A DNA stretch of 64,000 bases, from contig SVSX01000005.1 in NCBI GenBank assembly GCA_015064085.1, forward strand, positions 1-64,000. The letters run 5' to 3'. This document shows, piece by piece, positions 30,423 to 39,981 of this stretch (position 1 is its first letter; every line of letters begins with the position of its first letter). Both the position numbers and the translations under genes were made by a program. This stretch comes from Oscillospiraceae bacterium (lineage in GTDB: Bacteria; Bacillota; Clostridia; Oscillospirales; CAG-272). The notes under the pieces were generated by a model. That model did no database searches. It was not told where the DNA came from and saw only the letters and a program-made list of their open reading frames with translations.

Positions 30423-31952
30423 ATGAGATTAGGGGAGCTTTTCAGAGAGGCTGAGATCGGATATCCCGAGAAATACCGAGATATCGAGATCAAAAACATC
30501 GTGACCGATTCGCGCAGAGTCAGTGAGGGATGTGCTTTCGTTTGTATAAAAGGAAGCCGTCACGACGGACATACGCATATCGGAGAGGCGATAGAAAAAG
30601 GCGCCGTGGTTATAGTTGCAGAGCGAGGGCGTGACGAGTGCGTGGGTGGTGCCGCAGCAATTATTTGTGTTGATGACACGAGGCATGCGATATCTTTGCT
30701 CTATAATGCATGGTACGGAAAACCAACAAGCCGTATGAAGCTTATCGGAATAACGGGAACGAACGGAAAAACTTCGGTAAGCTTCATACTTAAGAAAATA
30801 TTTGAGAGCGTCGGTTACCGTTGCGGTGTGATCGGAACGGTGGGATGCTTTGTGGGAGATGAGAGGATAGAGAGTGAGAATTGTGATCCTCTTGCTAATA
30901 TGACTACTCCCGACCCCGAGGAGCTATATAGGGTACTTTCCGATATGAGAGATATGGGTACAGATTTCGTTTTTATGGAAGCGACCTCCCACGCCCTTGC
31001 TCTTCGAAAGCTGGACGCGCTTTTCTTCGATTGCGCGGTCTTCACAAATCTCACTCAGGATCATCTTGATTTTCACGGCACGATGGAGCGCTATTTTGAG
31101 GCTAAGGCGTCACTTTTCGGAAGATGCCGACGAGCGGTGATAAATCTTGACAGCTCCTTCGGCGAGAGACTCTACAGACTCACAGCCGCCAAGGAGAAAT
31201 ACCTCGTCTCAATGGACGGGAAGGGCGATTTCTTCGCCGATAAACTTGAATATAATGGTGCAAACGGGTTTGCGTATACCCTTTGCCATAAGGATAAAAA
31301 GACAACAATAAGCTCGAAAATGACGGGAAGCTTTTTCGTGAATAATACTCTTACCGCACTTGCAGTGGCAACGATATACGGTATCGATCCTGAGGATTCC
31401 GCAAGAGCTGTCGCCGATATGAACGGCATTGAGGGAAGAATGGAAAGAGTTGACCTCGGAGATGATCTCTCGTTGTTTATCGATTACGCTCATACACCCG
31501 ATGCTCTCGAAAAGCTTCTTAAAAGTATGAGAGAGATCAAGAGCGGAAAGGGAAGGATTATTCTTCTTTTCGGCTGTGGCGGTGAGCGTGACAGAGGTAA
31601 ACGTAAGCTTATGGGGCAGATCGCCTCAAGGCTTTCCGATACCGTTATCATCACGAGTGATAACAGTCGGGGAGAGAACCCCGAGGCAATAATAAGGGAT
31701 ATCCTTCTTGGGATAGACAAGGAAAAGGAATTTGCGGTGATCCCCGATAGAAGGACGGCTATAAAATATGCCGTTGAGAGCGCGAGACAGGGTGATGTGG
31801 TAATACTCGCGGGTAAGGGACACGAAAGGTATGAAATAGACGCAAGCGGAAGACATTCGTTTGATGAAAGAGCGATAGCGGCTTCCGCGTACAAGGAAAT
31901 AAAGGAAACTGAAGGGAGAAAAAGAGATGAAGGTCAATATCGGTTGGGATAA
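30423..31952 (+). CDS. murE: UDP-N-acetylmuramyl-tripeptide synthetase
   Basis: GITGTNGKTSVSFIL; ATSHALALRKLD; FGCGGERDRGKR; SDNSRGENPEAII. Confidence 0.93.
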   Translation: MRLGELFREAEIGYPEKYRDIEIKNIVTDSRRVSEGCAFVCIKGSRHDGHTHIGEAIEKGAVVIVAERGRDECVGGAAAIICVDDTRHAISLLYNAWYGKPTSRMKLIGITGTNGKTSVSFILKKIFESVGYRCGVIGTVGCFVGDERIESENCDPLANMTTPDPEELYRVLSDMRDMGTDFVFMEATSHALALRKLDALFFDCAVFTNLTQDHLDFHGTMERYFEAKASLFGRCRRAVINLDSSFGERLYRLTAAKEKYLVSMDGKGDFFADKLEYNGANGFAYTLCHKDKKTTISSKMTGSFFVNNTLTALAVATIYGIDPEDSARAVADMNGIEGRMERVDLGDDLSLFIDYAHTPDALEKLLKSMREIKSGKGRIILLFGCGGERDRGKRKLMGQIASRLSDTVIITSDNSRGENPEAIIRDILLGIDKEKEFAVIPDRRTAIKYAVESARQGDVVILAGKGHERYEIDASGRHSFDERAIAASAYKEIKETEGRKRDEGQYRLG

Positions 31953-33375
31953 GATAACAATGGCTGAGCTGGCGCGTATATGCGGCGGTATGCTTTGCTT
32001 TGTCGGCGGAGAGATAAATAAAGATATTCTCTTCGACTCGGTATGTACCGATTCTCGCGAGACGGCAGAGGGGGCTCTCTTTGTCGCTATCGATGGCGAA
32101 CGTGTCAACGGTCACGATTATATAGATGCCGCACTTTCTTCGGGAAGCGGTTGTGTACTTTGCGAAAGGATTCCCGATAGTCTTACAGACAAGAAATATG
32201 CGGCGGTCGTCGTTGAGGACTCTGTAAAGGCAATGGGTGAGCTTGCAAAGGCATACGACAGAAGAATAAACCACAGAAAGGTCGCTATTACGGGAAGCGT
32301 CGGAAAAACAACGACAAAGGAATTCGTGGCGGCTGTTCTCGGAGAGAGCTTTAAGGTACACAAAACAGAGGGCAACTTTAACAGCAATATAGGTATGCCC
32401 CTTTCTATGCTTTCTATGAAGCACGACACAGAGGTGTCTGTTCTTGAGATGGGTATGAGCGCCCTTGGAGAGATCGAATATCTTTCCAAGATCGCAGAGC
32501 CCGATATAGCGATCGTCACGAATATCGGTTCTTCTCATATGGAGCACCTCGGATCAAGAGAAAAGATATGTCAGGCAAAGCTTGAGATCGTTCGCGGACT
32601 CAAGAGTGAGGGAACTCTTCTTCTTAACGGTGATGAGCCTCTTCTCAGAGATCTTCCCGAGCTTGATCCTATCTATGTCGGAATCGAAAATGAAAATTGC
32701 CATTTCAGAGCAATAAATATAAGAACACTGCAGAATACCACAGTATTCGATATCGTCACCGACGGTGAGACAATACTTGATGTTGAGATCCCCACACTCG
32801 GAAATCACAACGTTTACGCCGCGCTTTTCGCTTTTGCGGTAGGCGTTCGTATGGGTATCTGCACCGATGATATCCTTCGCGGTCTTAAGAATTTCAGACC
32901 CGTTGGAATGAGACAGAACATCTACGATCTTGACGGTATCACTGTTATTGAGGACTGCTACAACGCAGCTCCCGAATCTATGAAGGCGGCTATCTCTGTT
33001 ATGAAGCAGCTTTCCGAAAGAAGCGGCGGCAGAATGACAGCGCTCCTTGGAGATATGTATGAGCTTGGCGAAAGCTCAGAGAAGCTTCACGAGGAAGTCG
33101 GACTTGAATTCGCGCGTATGGGCGGTAAGGTCCTCTACACCTTCGGCAAAGGCGCGTCAAATATCGCGGGCGGAGCAGTACTCGGCGGAGTTCTCAATGA
33201 GAATATTCTTCGCAACGAGGACGTAAGAAATCCCGAGCTTAGCGGTGAGATGATCCTCAACAATCTCAGAGCGGGCGACATTCTTCTTGTAAAGGCAAGC
33301 AGAGGAGCGGCTGCGGAGAGAGTTATTCGTTATATAAAGGAAAACCGCGAAAGGATCAACTGTTGCGCTGACTGA
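31927..33375 (+). CDS. murF: UDP-N-acetylmuramoyl-tripeptide--D-alanyl-D-alanine ligase
   Basis: ITGSVGKTTTKEFVAAVL; NFNSNIGMPL; EDCYNAAPESMKAA; overlaps murE end. Confidence 0.93.
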   Translation: MKVNIGWDKITMAELARICGGMLCFVGGEINKDILFDSVCTDSRETAEGALFVAIDGERVNGHDYIDAALSSGSGCVLCERIPDSLTDKKYAAVVVEDSVKAMGELAKAYDRRINHRKVAITGSVGKTTTKEFVAAVLGESFKVHKTEGNFNSNIGMPLSMLSMKHDTEVSVLEMGMSALGEIEYLSKIAEPDIAIVTNIGSSHMEHLGSREKICQAKLEIVRGLKSEGTLLLNGDEPLLRDLPELDPIYVGIENENCHFRAINIRTLQNTTVFDIVTDGETILDVEIPTLGNHNVYAALFAFAVGVRMGICTDDILRGLKNFRPVGMRQNIYDLDGITVIEDCYNAAPESMKAAISVMKQLSERSGGRMTALLGDMYELGESSEKLHEEVGLEFARMGGKVLYTFGKGASNIAGGAVLGGVLNENILRNEDVRNPELSGEMILNNLRAGDILLVKASRGAAAERVIRYIKENRERINCCAD

Positions 33376-33398
33376 TAGCCGACAAATAAAAAAGGAAG

Positions 33399-34220
33399 AT
33401 GAAAAGCAAAGGAAGATATCTGAGGATACTCACCCTTCTGCTTGTGGTCGCCGTGCTTTTCTGCTCGTGCAAAAAAGGCGACGGAAATATACCCGAGAGC
33501 AACGATGAGGAAGGGCTCGTCCCTGTAATAGCAACACTTGCGACAGGAGAAACAACAAATGGCGGGGGCTCAGAAAAAAAGAGAGTGGCACTGACGCTTG
33601 ATGACGGTCCTCACAACGTCTACACTAAAAAAATAGTCGACGAGCTCTCAAAATACCAATATCACGCCACCTTCTTTGTGCTGGGAAACCGAGTTGACGG
33701 CACTTCCTACAGCGGAGGCAGCGCTATGATCTATGCCGCTGAGGCGGGAAATGAGATCGCTATACACGGATATACTCATAAGCTGTATTTTGACAAATGC
33801 AGTGACGAGGAATACAAGAGCGAGCTGTCACGCACAGAAAAAGCAATAAAGGATAAATACCCCGCGGTAAGCGTTCGTCTTATGCGACCTGTTGGAGGGC
33901 GCATAACCAATGAACGGGTGACCGAGAGCGAATATTCGATCATAATGTGGAGCGTTGACTCTGAGGATTGGAAATACAAGTATAAGAGCGGAGATACCGA
34001 CGCCGCTAAGAAGGAAAAGGTCGACGCTATCGTCAACAACGTAATGAATGGCGTTAGCGACGGAAGCATCATTTTGATGCACGATATTTATGAAAGTACA
34101 TACGATGCGGTGGTTGTTCTTCTCGAAAAACTGCACAGCGAGGGCTACGAGGTAGTAACCGTTTCCGAGCTTCTCGGGTCGGATCTTCACGCGGGTGCAA
34201 GATACTACAGAGAAGGCTGA
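33399..34220 (+). CDS. Polysaccharide deacetylase family lipoprotein
   Basis: LTLDDGPHNVYTKKI (NodB TFDDGP-like), H-bundle IAIHGYTHK, FCSC lipobox-like. Confidence 0.85.
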   Translation: MKSKGRYLRILTLLLVVAVLFCSCKKGDGNIPESNDEEGLVPVIATLATGETTNGGGSEKKRVALTLDDGPHNVYTKKIVDELSKYQYHATFFVLGNRVDGTSYSGGSAMIYAAEAGNEIAIHGYTHKLYFDKCSDEEYKSELSRTEKAIKDKYPAVSVRLMRPVGGRITNERVTESEYSIIMWSVDSEDWKYKYKSGDTDAAKKEKVDAIVNNVMNGVSDGSIILMHDIYESTYDAVVVLLEKLHSEGYEVVTVSELLGSDLHAGARYYREG

Positions 34221-34237
34221 TAAGCATCGCGCGAAAA

Positions 34238-34273
34238 TAAAATCGGAAGGCGAAAACGCTCTTCCGATTTTTC
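34238..34273 (+). terminator. Terminator-like hairpin upstream of mraY
   Basis: AATCGGAAGGCGAAAACGCTCTTCCGATTTTT. Confidence 0.65.
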
Positions 34274-34285
34274 GGAGAGGCAGAA

Positions 34286-35281
34286 ATGGATTATAAGGAA
34301 TTGATAGTAAATTATATAAGCGTAAGCTTGATATCGTTTATATTTACGGTTATACTTTCGTGGAAGATAATACCTATACTCAGGGCTCATAAGATAGGCC
34401 AGTCGATAAGAGCCGAAGGTCCGAGTTGGCATAAGGGCAAGGCGGGAACACCCACAATGGGCGGTATATGCTTTATTATGGCTATGCTTGTGGCACTTGC
34501 CGTTATGACTGTTGTATATGCTCTTATAAAAAAGCAGAATGAACTGATTCCCTTAGCGCTTACACTTGTCCTTGCTCTTACAAACGGACTTGTTGGATTT
34601 GTTGACGATTATAACAAGCTGATAAAGAAACAGAACGAGGGCTTGAAATGGTATCAGAAATTATCGCTTCAGATAATAGTCGCGGTGATCTATGTGGTGC
34701 TACTCAAGGTGCTCGGTCATATCGATACGTCCCTCGCGATACCCTTTACCGATATTTCCTTTGAGCTTGGTATATTCTATTATATTTTCGCCGTGGTCCT
34801 CATTGTCGGTATGGTAAACAGCGTAAATCTTACCGACGGAATAGACGGACTCGCGGGAACTGTAACACTCGTTGTAGCGATATTCTTCGCTGTCGTCGCC
34901 TTCAGTATGATGAATCCCTCGCTCCTTCTTATTTCGGGAGCGCTCGTGGGAGGTATTGCGGGATTCCTTATATTCAATATCCATCCCGCAAAGGTCTTTA
35001 TGGGTGATACCGGATCGCTTTTCCTTGGCGGATGCGTAACGGGAGCGGCATTCCTTATAAATCAGCCTCTTATCATAGTTATCGTCGGCGGAATATACGT
35101 TATTGAGGCGCTTTCGGATATTATTCAGGTGGTAAGCTTCAAAACAAGAAATAAACGCGTGTTCAAAATGGCTCCGATACACCACCACTTTGAAAAATGC
35201 GGTTGGTCGGAGGGGAAGATAGTCACTGTATTTTCAGTGATAACGGCGCTATTGTCTATAGCAGGTTGGTTTGCTCTTTAA
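34286..35281 (+). CDS. mraY: Phospho-N-acetylmuramoyl-pentapeptide-transferase
   Basis: GTPTMGGICF; FVDDYNK; NLTDGIDGLAG; MGDTGSLFLGG; PIHHHFEKCGWSE. Confidence 0.95.
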   Translation: MDYKELIVNYISVSLISFIFTVILSWKIIPILRAHKIGQSIRAEGPSWHKGKAGTPTMGGICFIMAMLVALAVMTVVYALIKKQNELIPLALTLVLALTNGLVGFVDDYNKLIKKQNEGLKWYQKLSLQIIVAVIYVVLLKVLGHIDTSLAIPFTDISFELGIFYYIFAVVLIVGMVNSVNLTDGIDGLAGTVTLVVAIFFAVVAFSMMNPSLLLISGALVGGIAGFLIFNIHPAKVFMGDTGSLFLGGCVTGAAFLINQPLIIVIVGGIYVIEALSDIIQVVSFKTRNKRVFKMAPIHHHFEKCGWSEGKIVTVFSVITALLSIAGWFAL

Positions 35282-35306
35282 AATTATTTCTCGGAGGTGA
35301 TGCAGG

Positions 35307-36602
35307 GTGAAAAAAGAAAAAAATAACCGTCGCTCAGCCGATGAGGAATCTGAAAAAAGGGAAAGCCTTCCCATAAGAATTAAGAACGCCTATATACGAA
35401 AGCAGGAGCTTGAGGTCGCAGAAAACGACGTTATTTTTCACGAGACCCTCACACCTGCTCCCGAGGAAAAGCCGAAGCCTCTTTGTAAGGGCGCTATAGA
35501 TAAATGGTTCTTCCTTATCGCGCTTATGCTCATCTGCTTCGGCGGAGTAATGTCCTACAGCGCCAGCGCCGTCTATGCCGAGACCTACTACGACAGCTCG
35601 ACCCACTTCCTTGTAAGATACATTCTCTTTACCGTAATAGCAGCCGCGATAACGATACCCTTCGTAATATTTGCACGTCCCTGGCATTGGAAGATATTCG
35701 GTGCGCTGAGCTACGTAGCCTCGATACCGCTTCTCCTTTGGGTAATCGTCGCGGGGGATACGGGCGGAGGCGCTCAGAGATGGATCGATCTCGGATTTAT
35801 GACGGTCCAGCCCTCGGAAATTGCAAAGATGGCGATAGTTATGGTACTTGCGCTCTTTCTTGCTAAATACGACAAGCAGGTAAACTCAAGACATAAATTC
35901 GGAGGAAATTTCAAATACGGATTTTTCATTCCGATGTTGCTTATAGGTTTTCTTTGCGGACTTATAATAATCCAGCCTCACCTTTCGGGAACGATAATCG
36001 TCGGAATGATAGGTCTGGTTATGATGTACCTTGGCGGAACAAGACTTAAATGGCTTCTTGCCTTTCTCGGACTTATCGCTATCGCGGGAATAATCTTTCT
36101 CTGCTTTTTCGGATATTCTATGGAGCGAATTCAGATCTGGCTTCATATCGATGAAATGGACCCCCTGGGAACGGCTTGGCAGACGCTTCAGGGCCTTTAC
36201 GCTATCGGCTCGGGATCATTCTTTGGAGTGGGACTTGGAGGCAGTAAGCAAAAATACGGATACGTATCTCAGCCTCAGAACGACTTTATTTTTACGATAA
36301 TATGCGAGGAGCTTGGTTTTGTCGGCGCGTTTGCGGTCATCTTCCTTTTCGCTATGCTTGTCTGGAGAGGCATAAAGATAGGTCAGAGAGCGCCCGATAA
36401 ATTCAGCGCGCTTGTAATATGGGGACTAACCTTTAAGATAGCTCTTCAGGTGGCGCTTAACATTGCGGTTGTAACCAATTCAATGCCGAATACGGGAATA
36501 TCCCTGCCGTTCTTCAGTTCGGGCGGTACGGCAATAATAATGCAGATATTCGAGGTCGGAATAATTCTTTCGCTTTCAAGATTTTCTGCGCAGAAACAAT
36601 AA
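35307..36602 (+). CDS. ftsW: FtsW/RodA/SpoVE family cell division protein (GTG start)
   Basis: WIDLGFMTVQPSEIAKMAIV; GxGLGGSKQKYGYVSQPQNDFIF; PNTGISLPFFSSGGTA; GTG preceded by GGAGGTGATGCAGG. Confidence 0.9.
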   Translation: MKKEKNNRRSADEESEKRESLPIRIKNAYIRKQELEVAENDVIFHETLTPAPEEKPKPLCKGAIDKWFFLIALMLICFGGVMSYSASAVYAETYYDSSTHFLVRYILFTVIAAAITIPFVIFARPWHWKIFGALSYVASIPLLLWVIVAGDTGGGAQRWIDLGFMTVQPSEIAKMAIVMVLALFLAKYDKQVNSRHKFGGNFKYGFFIPMLLIGFLCGLIIIQPHLSGTIIVGMIGLVMMYLGGTRLKWLLAFLGLIAIAGIIFLCFFGYSMERIQIWLHIDEMDPLGTAWQTLQGLYAIGSGSFFGVGLGGSKQKYGYVSQPQNDFIFTIICEELGFVGAFAVIFLFAMLVWRGIKIGQRAPDKFSALVIWGLTFKIALQVALNIAVVTNSMPNTGISLPFFSSGGTAIIMQIFEVGIILSLSRFSAQKQ

Positions 36603-36606
36603 TGAT

Positions 36607-36653
36607 CGGGCTGTCTCAAATTTGTGTCGCAGATGGAGACAGCCCTGCTTTTT
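36607..36653 (+). terminator. Terminator-like hairpin of the GGGCTGTCTC family between ftsW and murG
   Basis: GGGCTGTCTCAAATTTGTGTCGCAGATGGAGACAGCCCTGCTTTTT. Confidence 0.65.
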
Positions 36654-36662
36654 GGAGGATAT

Positions 36663-37790
36663 ATGAGAGTACTTATGACGGGAGGCGGAACGGGTGGACA
36701 CGTAAATCCCGCTCTTGCCATAGCACAGATAATAAAGGAAAATCAGCCCGACTCTGTGATAGAGTTCGTGGGAACTGAAAAGGGAATAGAAAATACCCTC
36801 GTTCCCAAGGCGGGCTACAAGCTTCACTATATAAACATTCAAGGTATAAGGCGCTCACTCTCGCCCTCAAACCTCAAAACCGCGTATCTCGTTATGACCT
36901 CTCCAAGAAAGGCGGCAAGGATCATAGACGAGTTCAGACCCGATGTAGTAATAGGCACAGGCGGTTACGTCTGCTGGCCATTGCTTTACGCGGCGGCAAA
37001 AAAGGGAATACCTACTGTTGTTCACGAGTCAAACGCCTACGCTGGGGTAGCCGTGAGACAGCTTAAAAATAAGGTCGACGTGATAATGACCAATTTTGAA
37101 GCGACAGCGACCGAGCTCTCGGAAAGCTCAAGGGCTAAGGTCATAAAGGTGGGAAATCCCGTAAGCACCGAATTTGGCAGAATAACTAAGAAAGAGGCGA
37201 GGATAAGACTCGGAATTCCCGAGAGCGCGGAGACGGTCATTCTCTCCTTCGGAGGAAGCCTTGGCTCTGTGGCGCTTAACGATGCCGTAGTGAACGCGAT
37301 GAGACATTATACCGCCGACAGAAGCGGAATAGTTCACTATCACTCCCTTGGAAGGGTAAACGGCGAGGACGCAAAGAGAAGGATAGCGGAATATGCCCTT
37401 GATAAGAAGGAAAATCTCTTTATTTCCGAGTATATCTACGATATGCCGATATATATGGCAGCTGCTGACATTATTGTTTGCAGAGCGGGAGCTATGACTC
37501 TTTCCGAGCTCGCGGCGGTCAGATGCGCGTCTATAATAATCCCGTCTCCCAACGTCACCGACAATCATCAGTATAAGAACGCAAAGGTCCTTTCCGATGC
37601 GGGGGCGGCTGTGCTGCTGGAGGAATCCTCAATAAAGGAAAAAACACTTGCCGATGAGCTTATGCGTCTCGTTGAGAATAAGGCGGCGAGAGAAGAAATG
37701 GCAGATCGGGTATCATCCTTCTATGCCGATGGCGTCGGAAAGACTATATACAGCGAAATACTGAAGCTTACAGAATCAAAAAATAAGTGA
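36663..37790 (+). CDS. murG: UDP-N-acetylglucosamine--undecaprenyl-pyrophosphoryl-MurNAc-pentapeptide GlcNAc transferase
   Basis: TGGGTGGHVNPALAIA; GTGGYVCWP; CRAGAMTLSELAA; ATG after GGAGGATAT. Confidence 0.95.
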   Translation: MRVLMTGGGTGGHVNPALAIAQIIKENQPDSVIEFVGTEKGIENTLVPKAGYKLHYINIQGIRRSLSPSNLKTAYLVMTSPRKAARIIDEFRPDVVIGTGGYVCWPLLYAAAKKGIPTVVHESNAYAGVAVRQLKNKVDVIMTNFEATATELSESSRAKVIKVGNPVSTEFGRITKKEARIRLGIPESAETVILSFGGSLGSVALNDAVVNAMRHYTADRSGIVHYHSLGRVNGEDAKRRIAEYALDKKENLFISEYIYDMPIYMAAADIIVCRAGAMTLSELAAVRCASIIIPSPNVTDNHQYKNAKVLSDAGAAVLLEESSIKEKTLADELMRLVENKAAREEMADRVSSFYADGVGKTIYSEILKLTESKNK

Positions 37791-37800
37791 GGAAATAATT

Positions 37801-38631
37801 ATGAGGAGAGCGCCGAAAAAAACAGAAAAGGTCATCGAAGTGAATATAACGAGATTTGTCGGCGCTCTTTTTATTTTGCTTATGGCGACACTCCTTACTG
37901 TCGGTATCGTGCTTTTTGTAAGAGGGATTCTGACGGTATCCGAGTACGATGTCACGGGAGATTCGCCCTATGATAGAGAGGAAATAATAAGCGCGTCGGG
38001 AATACGCCCGGGGGACAAGCTTTACGACATAGACGCAGAGTTGGCGGCGGAAAATATAATGAGAGAATGTCCGTATATAAATAAGGTAGAGATCGACAGC
38101 CGCTTTCCAAATACCGTCAAGATAGACGTTTCCTCGCTGACAGCCTCGTGGTACGTTGAGATCGCAGGGGATTTTTATGCTCTTGACGCTGATCTCAGAG
38201 TTCTTGAGGAGGTCTCGGACAACTCGAAATTCGTAAGCGGTTCTATACCGAAGCTGACTCTTCCGAATATAAAGTCGGCTATCGTGGGAGAAACTCTTAT
38301 CTTCGGGGACGACGAGGCTGAGATACGCTTCGCGAATGAGTTTATGAGTATGGTGAAGCAGACCTCTTTTAAGTCGAGACTTACGCTTGTTGACATAGAA
38401 AACCGATTTGAGATCTATATCAACGTTGACGGAAAGGTGAACGTTTATATGGGAAGCACCGCCGACGCTGAGGCAAAGCTCGACGCCGTTGAAAAGGCTC
38501 TCGGCGACGAGAGGCTATCGCGATGTGTAAGCGCGGAAATAGACGCGTCGAATCCTTCGGCGGTGTATATACGCCCCATTTTCAGCTATGATACGCCGAC
38601 TGACTCTCAAGAGAATGCCGTAAATCAGTGA
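37801..38631 (+). CDS. ftsQ: FtsQ/DivIB-type POTRA domain division protein
   Basis: Single TM followed by POTRA-like SEYDVTGDSPYDREEIISASGIRPGDKLYDID. Confidence 0.8.
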   Translation: MRRAPKKTEKVIEVNITRFVGALFILLMATLLTVGIVLFVRGILTVSEYDVTGDSPYDREEIISASGIRPGDKLYDIDAELAAENIMRECPYINKVEIDSRFPNTVKIDVSSLTASWYVEIAGDFYALDADLRVLEEVSDNSKFVSGSIPKLTLPNIKSAIVGETLIFGDDEAEIRFANEFMSMVKQTSFKSRLTLVDIENRFEIYINVDGKVNVYMGSTADAEAKLDAVEKALGDERLSRCVSAEIDASNPSAVYIRPIFSYDTPTDSQENAVNQ

Positions 38632-38688
38632 AATTTGAATATTTTTCAAAAAAAATTGTAAAAAATGAATTAAATTAAAAAAAAGGTA

Positions 38689-38717
38689 TTGCAAAATCGA
38701 AAAAAATATAGTATCAT
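38689..38717 (+). promoter_or_regulatory. Promoter of ftsZ
   Basis: TTGCAA-17 bp-TATCAT. Confidence 0.6.
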
Positions 38718-38789
38718 ATTATTATGTAGATGTACCGATTAATGATGTACAGAAAAAATGACATTGATAAAAATGGGGAGGGTAAACAC

Positions 38790-39908
38790 ATGACTTTTGA
38801 ACATGATGATAGCTGCGAGAGCGGCGTATGTATTAAAGTTATAGGTGTCGGTGGCGGCGGAAATAACGCTGTCAACAGAATGATTTCGAGAAATATCCAG
38901 GGGGTTGAGTTTGTAACGGTCAATACTGACAGACAGGCTCTCAATCGCTCAAACGCACCTAATCAGCTCGTTATCGGCGAAAAGATAACAAAGGGATTCG
39001 GAGCAGGCGCTAAGCCCGAGATCGGCGCTCGCGCTGCTGAGGAATCTATAGACGATATCAAGGCGATCCTTTCGGGCGCTGATATGGTATTCGTAACCGC
39101 AGGAATGGGCGGCGGAACAGGAACAGGTGCTGCTCCCGTTGTTGCAAGAGTTGCACACGAGATGGACATTCTCACGGTTGCTATCGTAACCAAGCCCTTC
39201 GCTTTCGAGGGAAAGAAGAGAATGGATCAGGCTGTCGCAGGTATCGAGGAGCTCAGCCAGTACGTTGACTCCCTCGTTGTAATTCCTAACGAGAGACTTA
39301 AGCAGGTATCCGATACGAGAATTACTCTCTTTAACGCATTTGAGGCAGCAGATGACGTTCTTCGCCGCGGTGTTCAGAGTATTTCCGATCTTATAAACGT
39401 TCCCGGATTCATCAACCTCGACTTTGCGGACGTAACCTCGGTTATGGCTCACTCGGGTCTCGCACATATGGGCGTTGGTAGCGCAACAGGTAAGGATAAG
39501 GCAGAGGTTGCCGCAAGAGCAGCTATCTCCAGCCCGCTTCTTGAAACATCTATAAAGGGCGCATCGGGTGTTGTTATCAGCATTTACGCATCTCCCGACG
39601 TTGGACTTGAGGATGTTGACGTTGCTTCCACAATGATCGCTAACGAGTGCAGCGACGATGCAAGTGTTATCTGGGGTGTCGCATTTGATCCCGAGCTCGA
39701 GGATGAAATGAGAATTACCATCGTTGCAACAGGCTTCGAGAAGAACGGCGACGCAGCTCCCGCAGCTCCCAAGGCAGAGAATGCTGAGGGCGAGGAAGCA
39801 GCTGAGGCTGAGGAAAAGGCAGAAGAGGAAGCTCCCAAGGCAAAGCCGAAGAAGAGCGATACTCTCGACCTTGACGATGACCTTTTCGGAGATTACTTCG
39901 CTAAGTAA
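38790..39908 (+). CDS. ftsZ: Cell division protein FtsZ
   Basis: [25 protein letters not shown] tubulin signature; [13 protein letters not shown]7 loop. Confidence 0.97.
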   Translation: MTFEHDDSCESGVCIKVIGVGGGGNNAVNRMISRNIQGVEFVTVNTDRQALNRSNAPNQLVIGEKITKGFGAGAKPEIGARAAEESIDDIKAILSGADMVFVTAGMGGGTGTGAAPVVARVAHEMDILTVAIVTKPFAFEGKKRMDQAVAGIEELSQYVDSLVVIPNERLKQVSDTRITLFNAFEAADDVLRRGVQSISDLINVPGFINLDFADVTSVMAHSGLAHMGVGSATGKDKAEVAARAAISSPLLETSIKGASGVVISIYASPDVGLEDVDVASTMIANECSDDASVIWGVAFDPELEDEMRITIVATGFEKNGDAAPAAPKAENAEGEEAAEAEEKAEEEAPKAKPKKSDTLDLDDDLFGDYFAK

Positions 39909-39931
39909 TTTATCTTAAATAATAAATTCAG

Positions 39932-39967
39932 ATTAGTGGGATGCCGCGTGCGGTATCCCACTAATTG
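39932..39967 (+). terminator. Hairpin terminator after ftsZ
   Basis: TTAGTGGGATGCCGCGTGCGGTATCCCACTAA. Confidence 0.6.
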
Positions 39968-39981
39968 AGATTGAGGACCAT

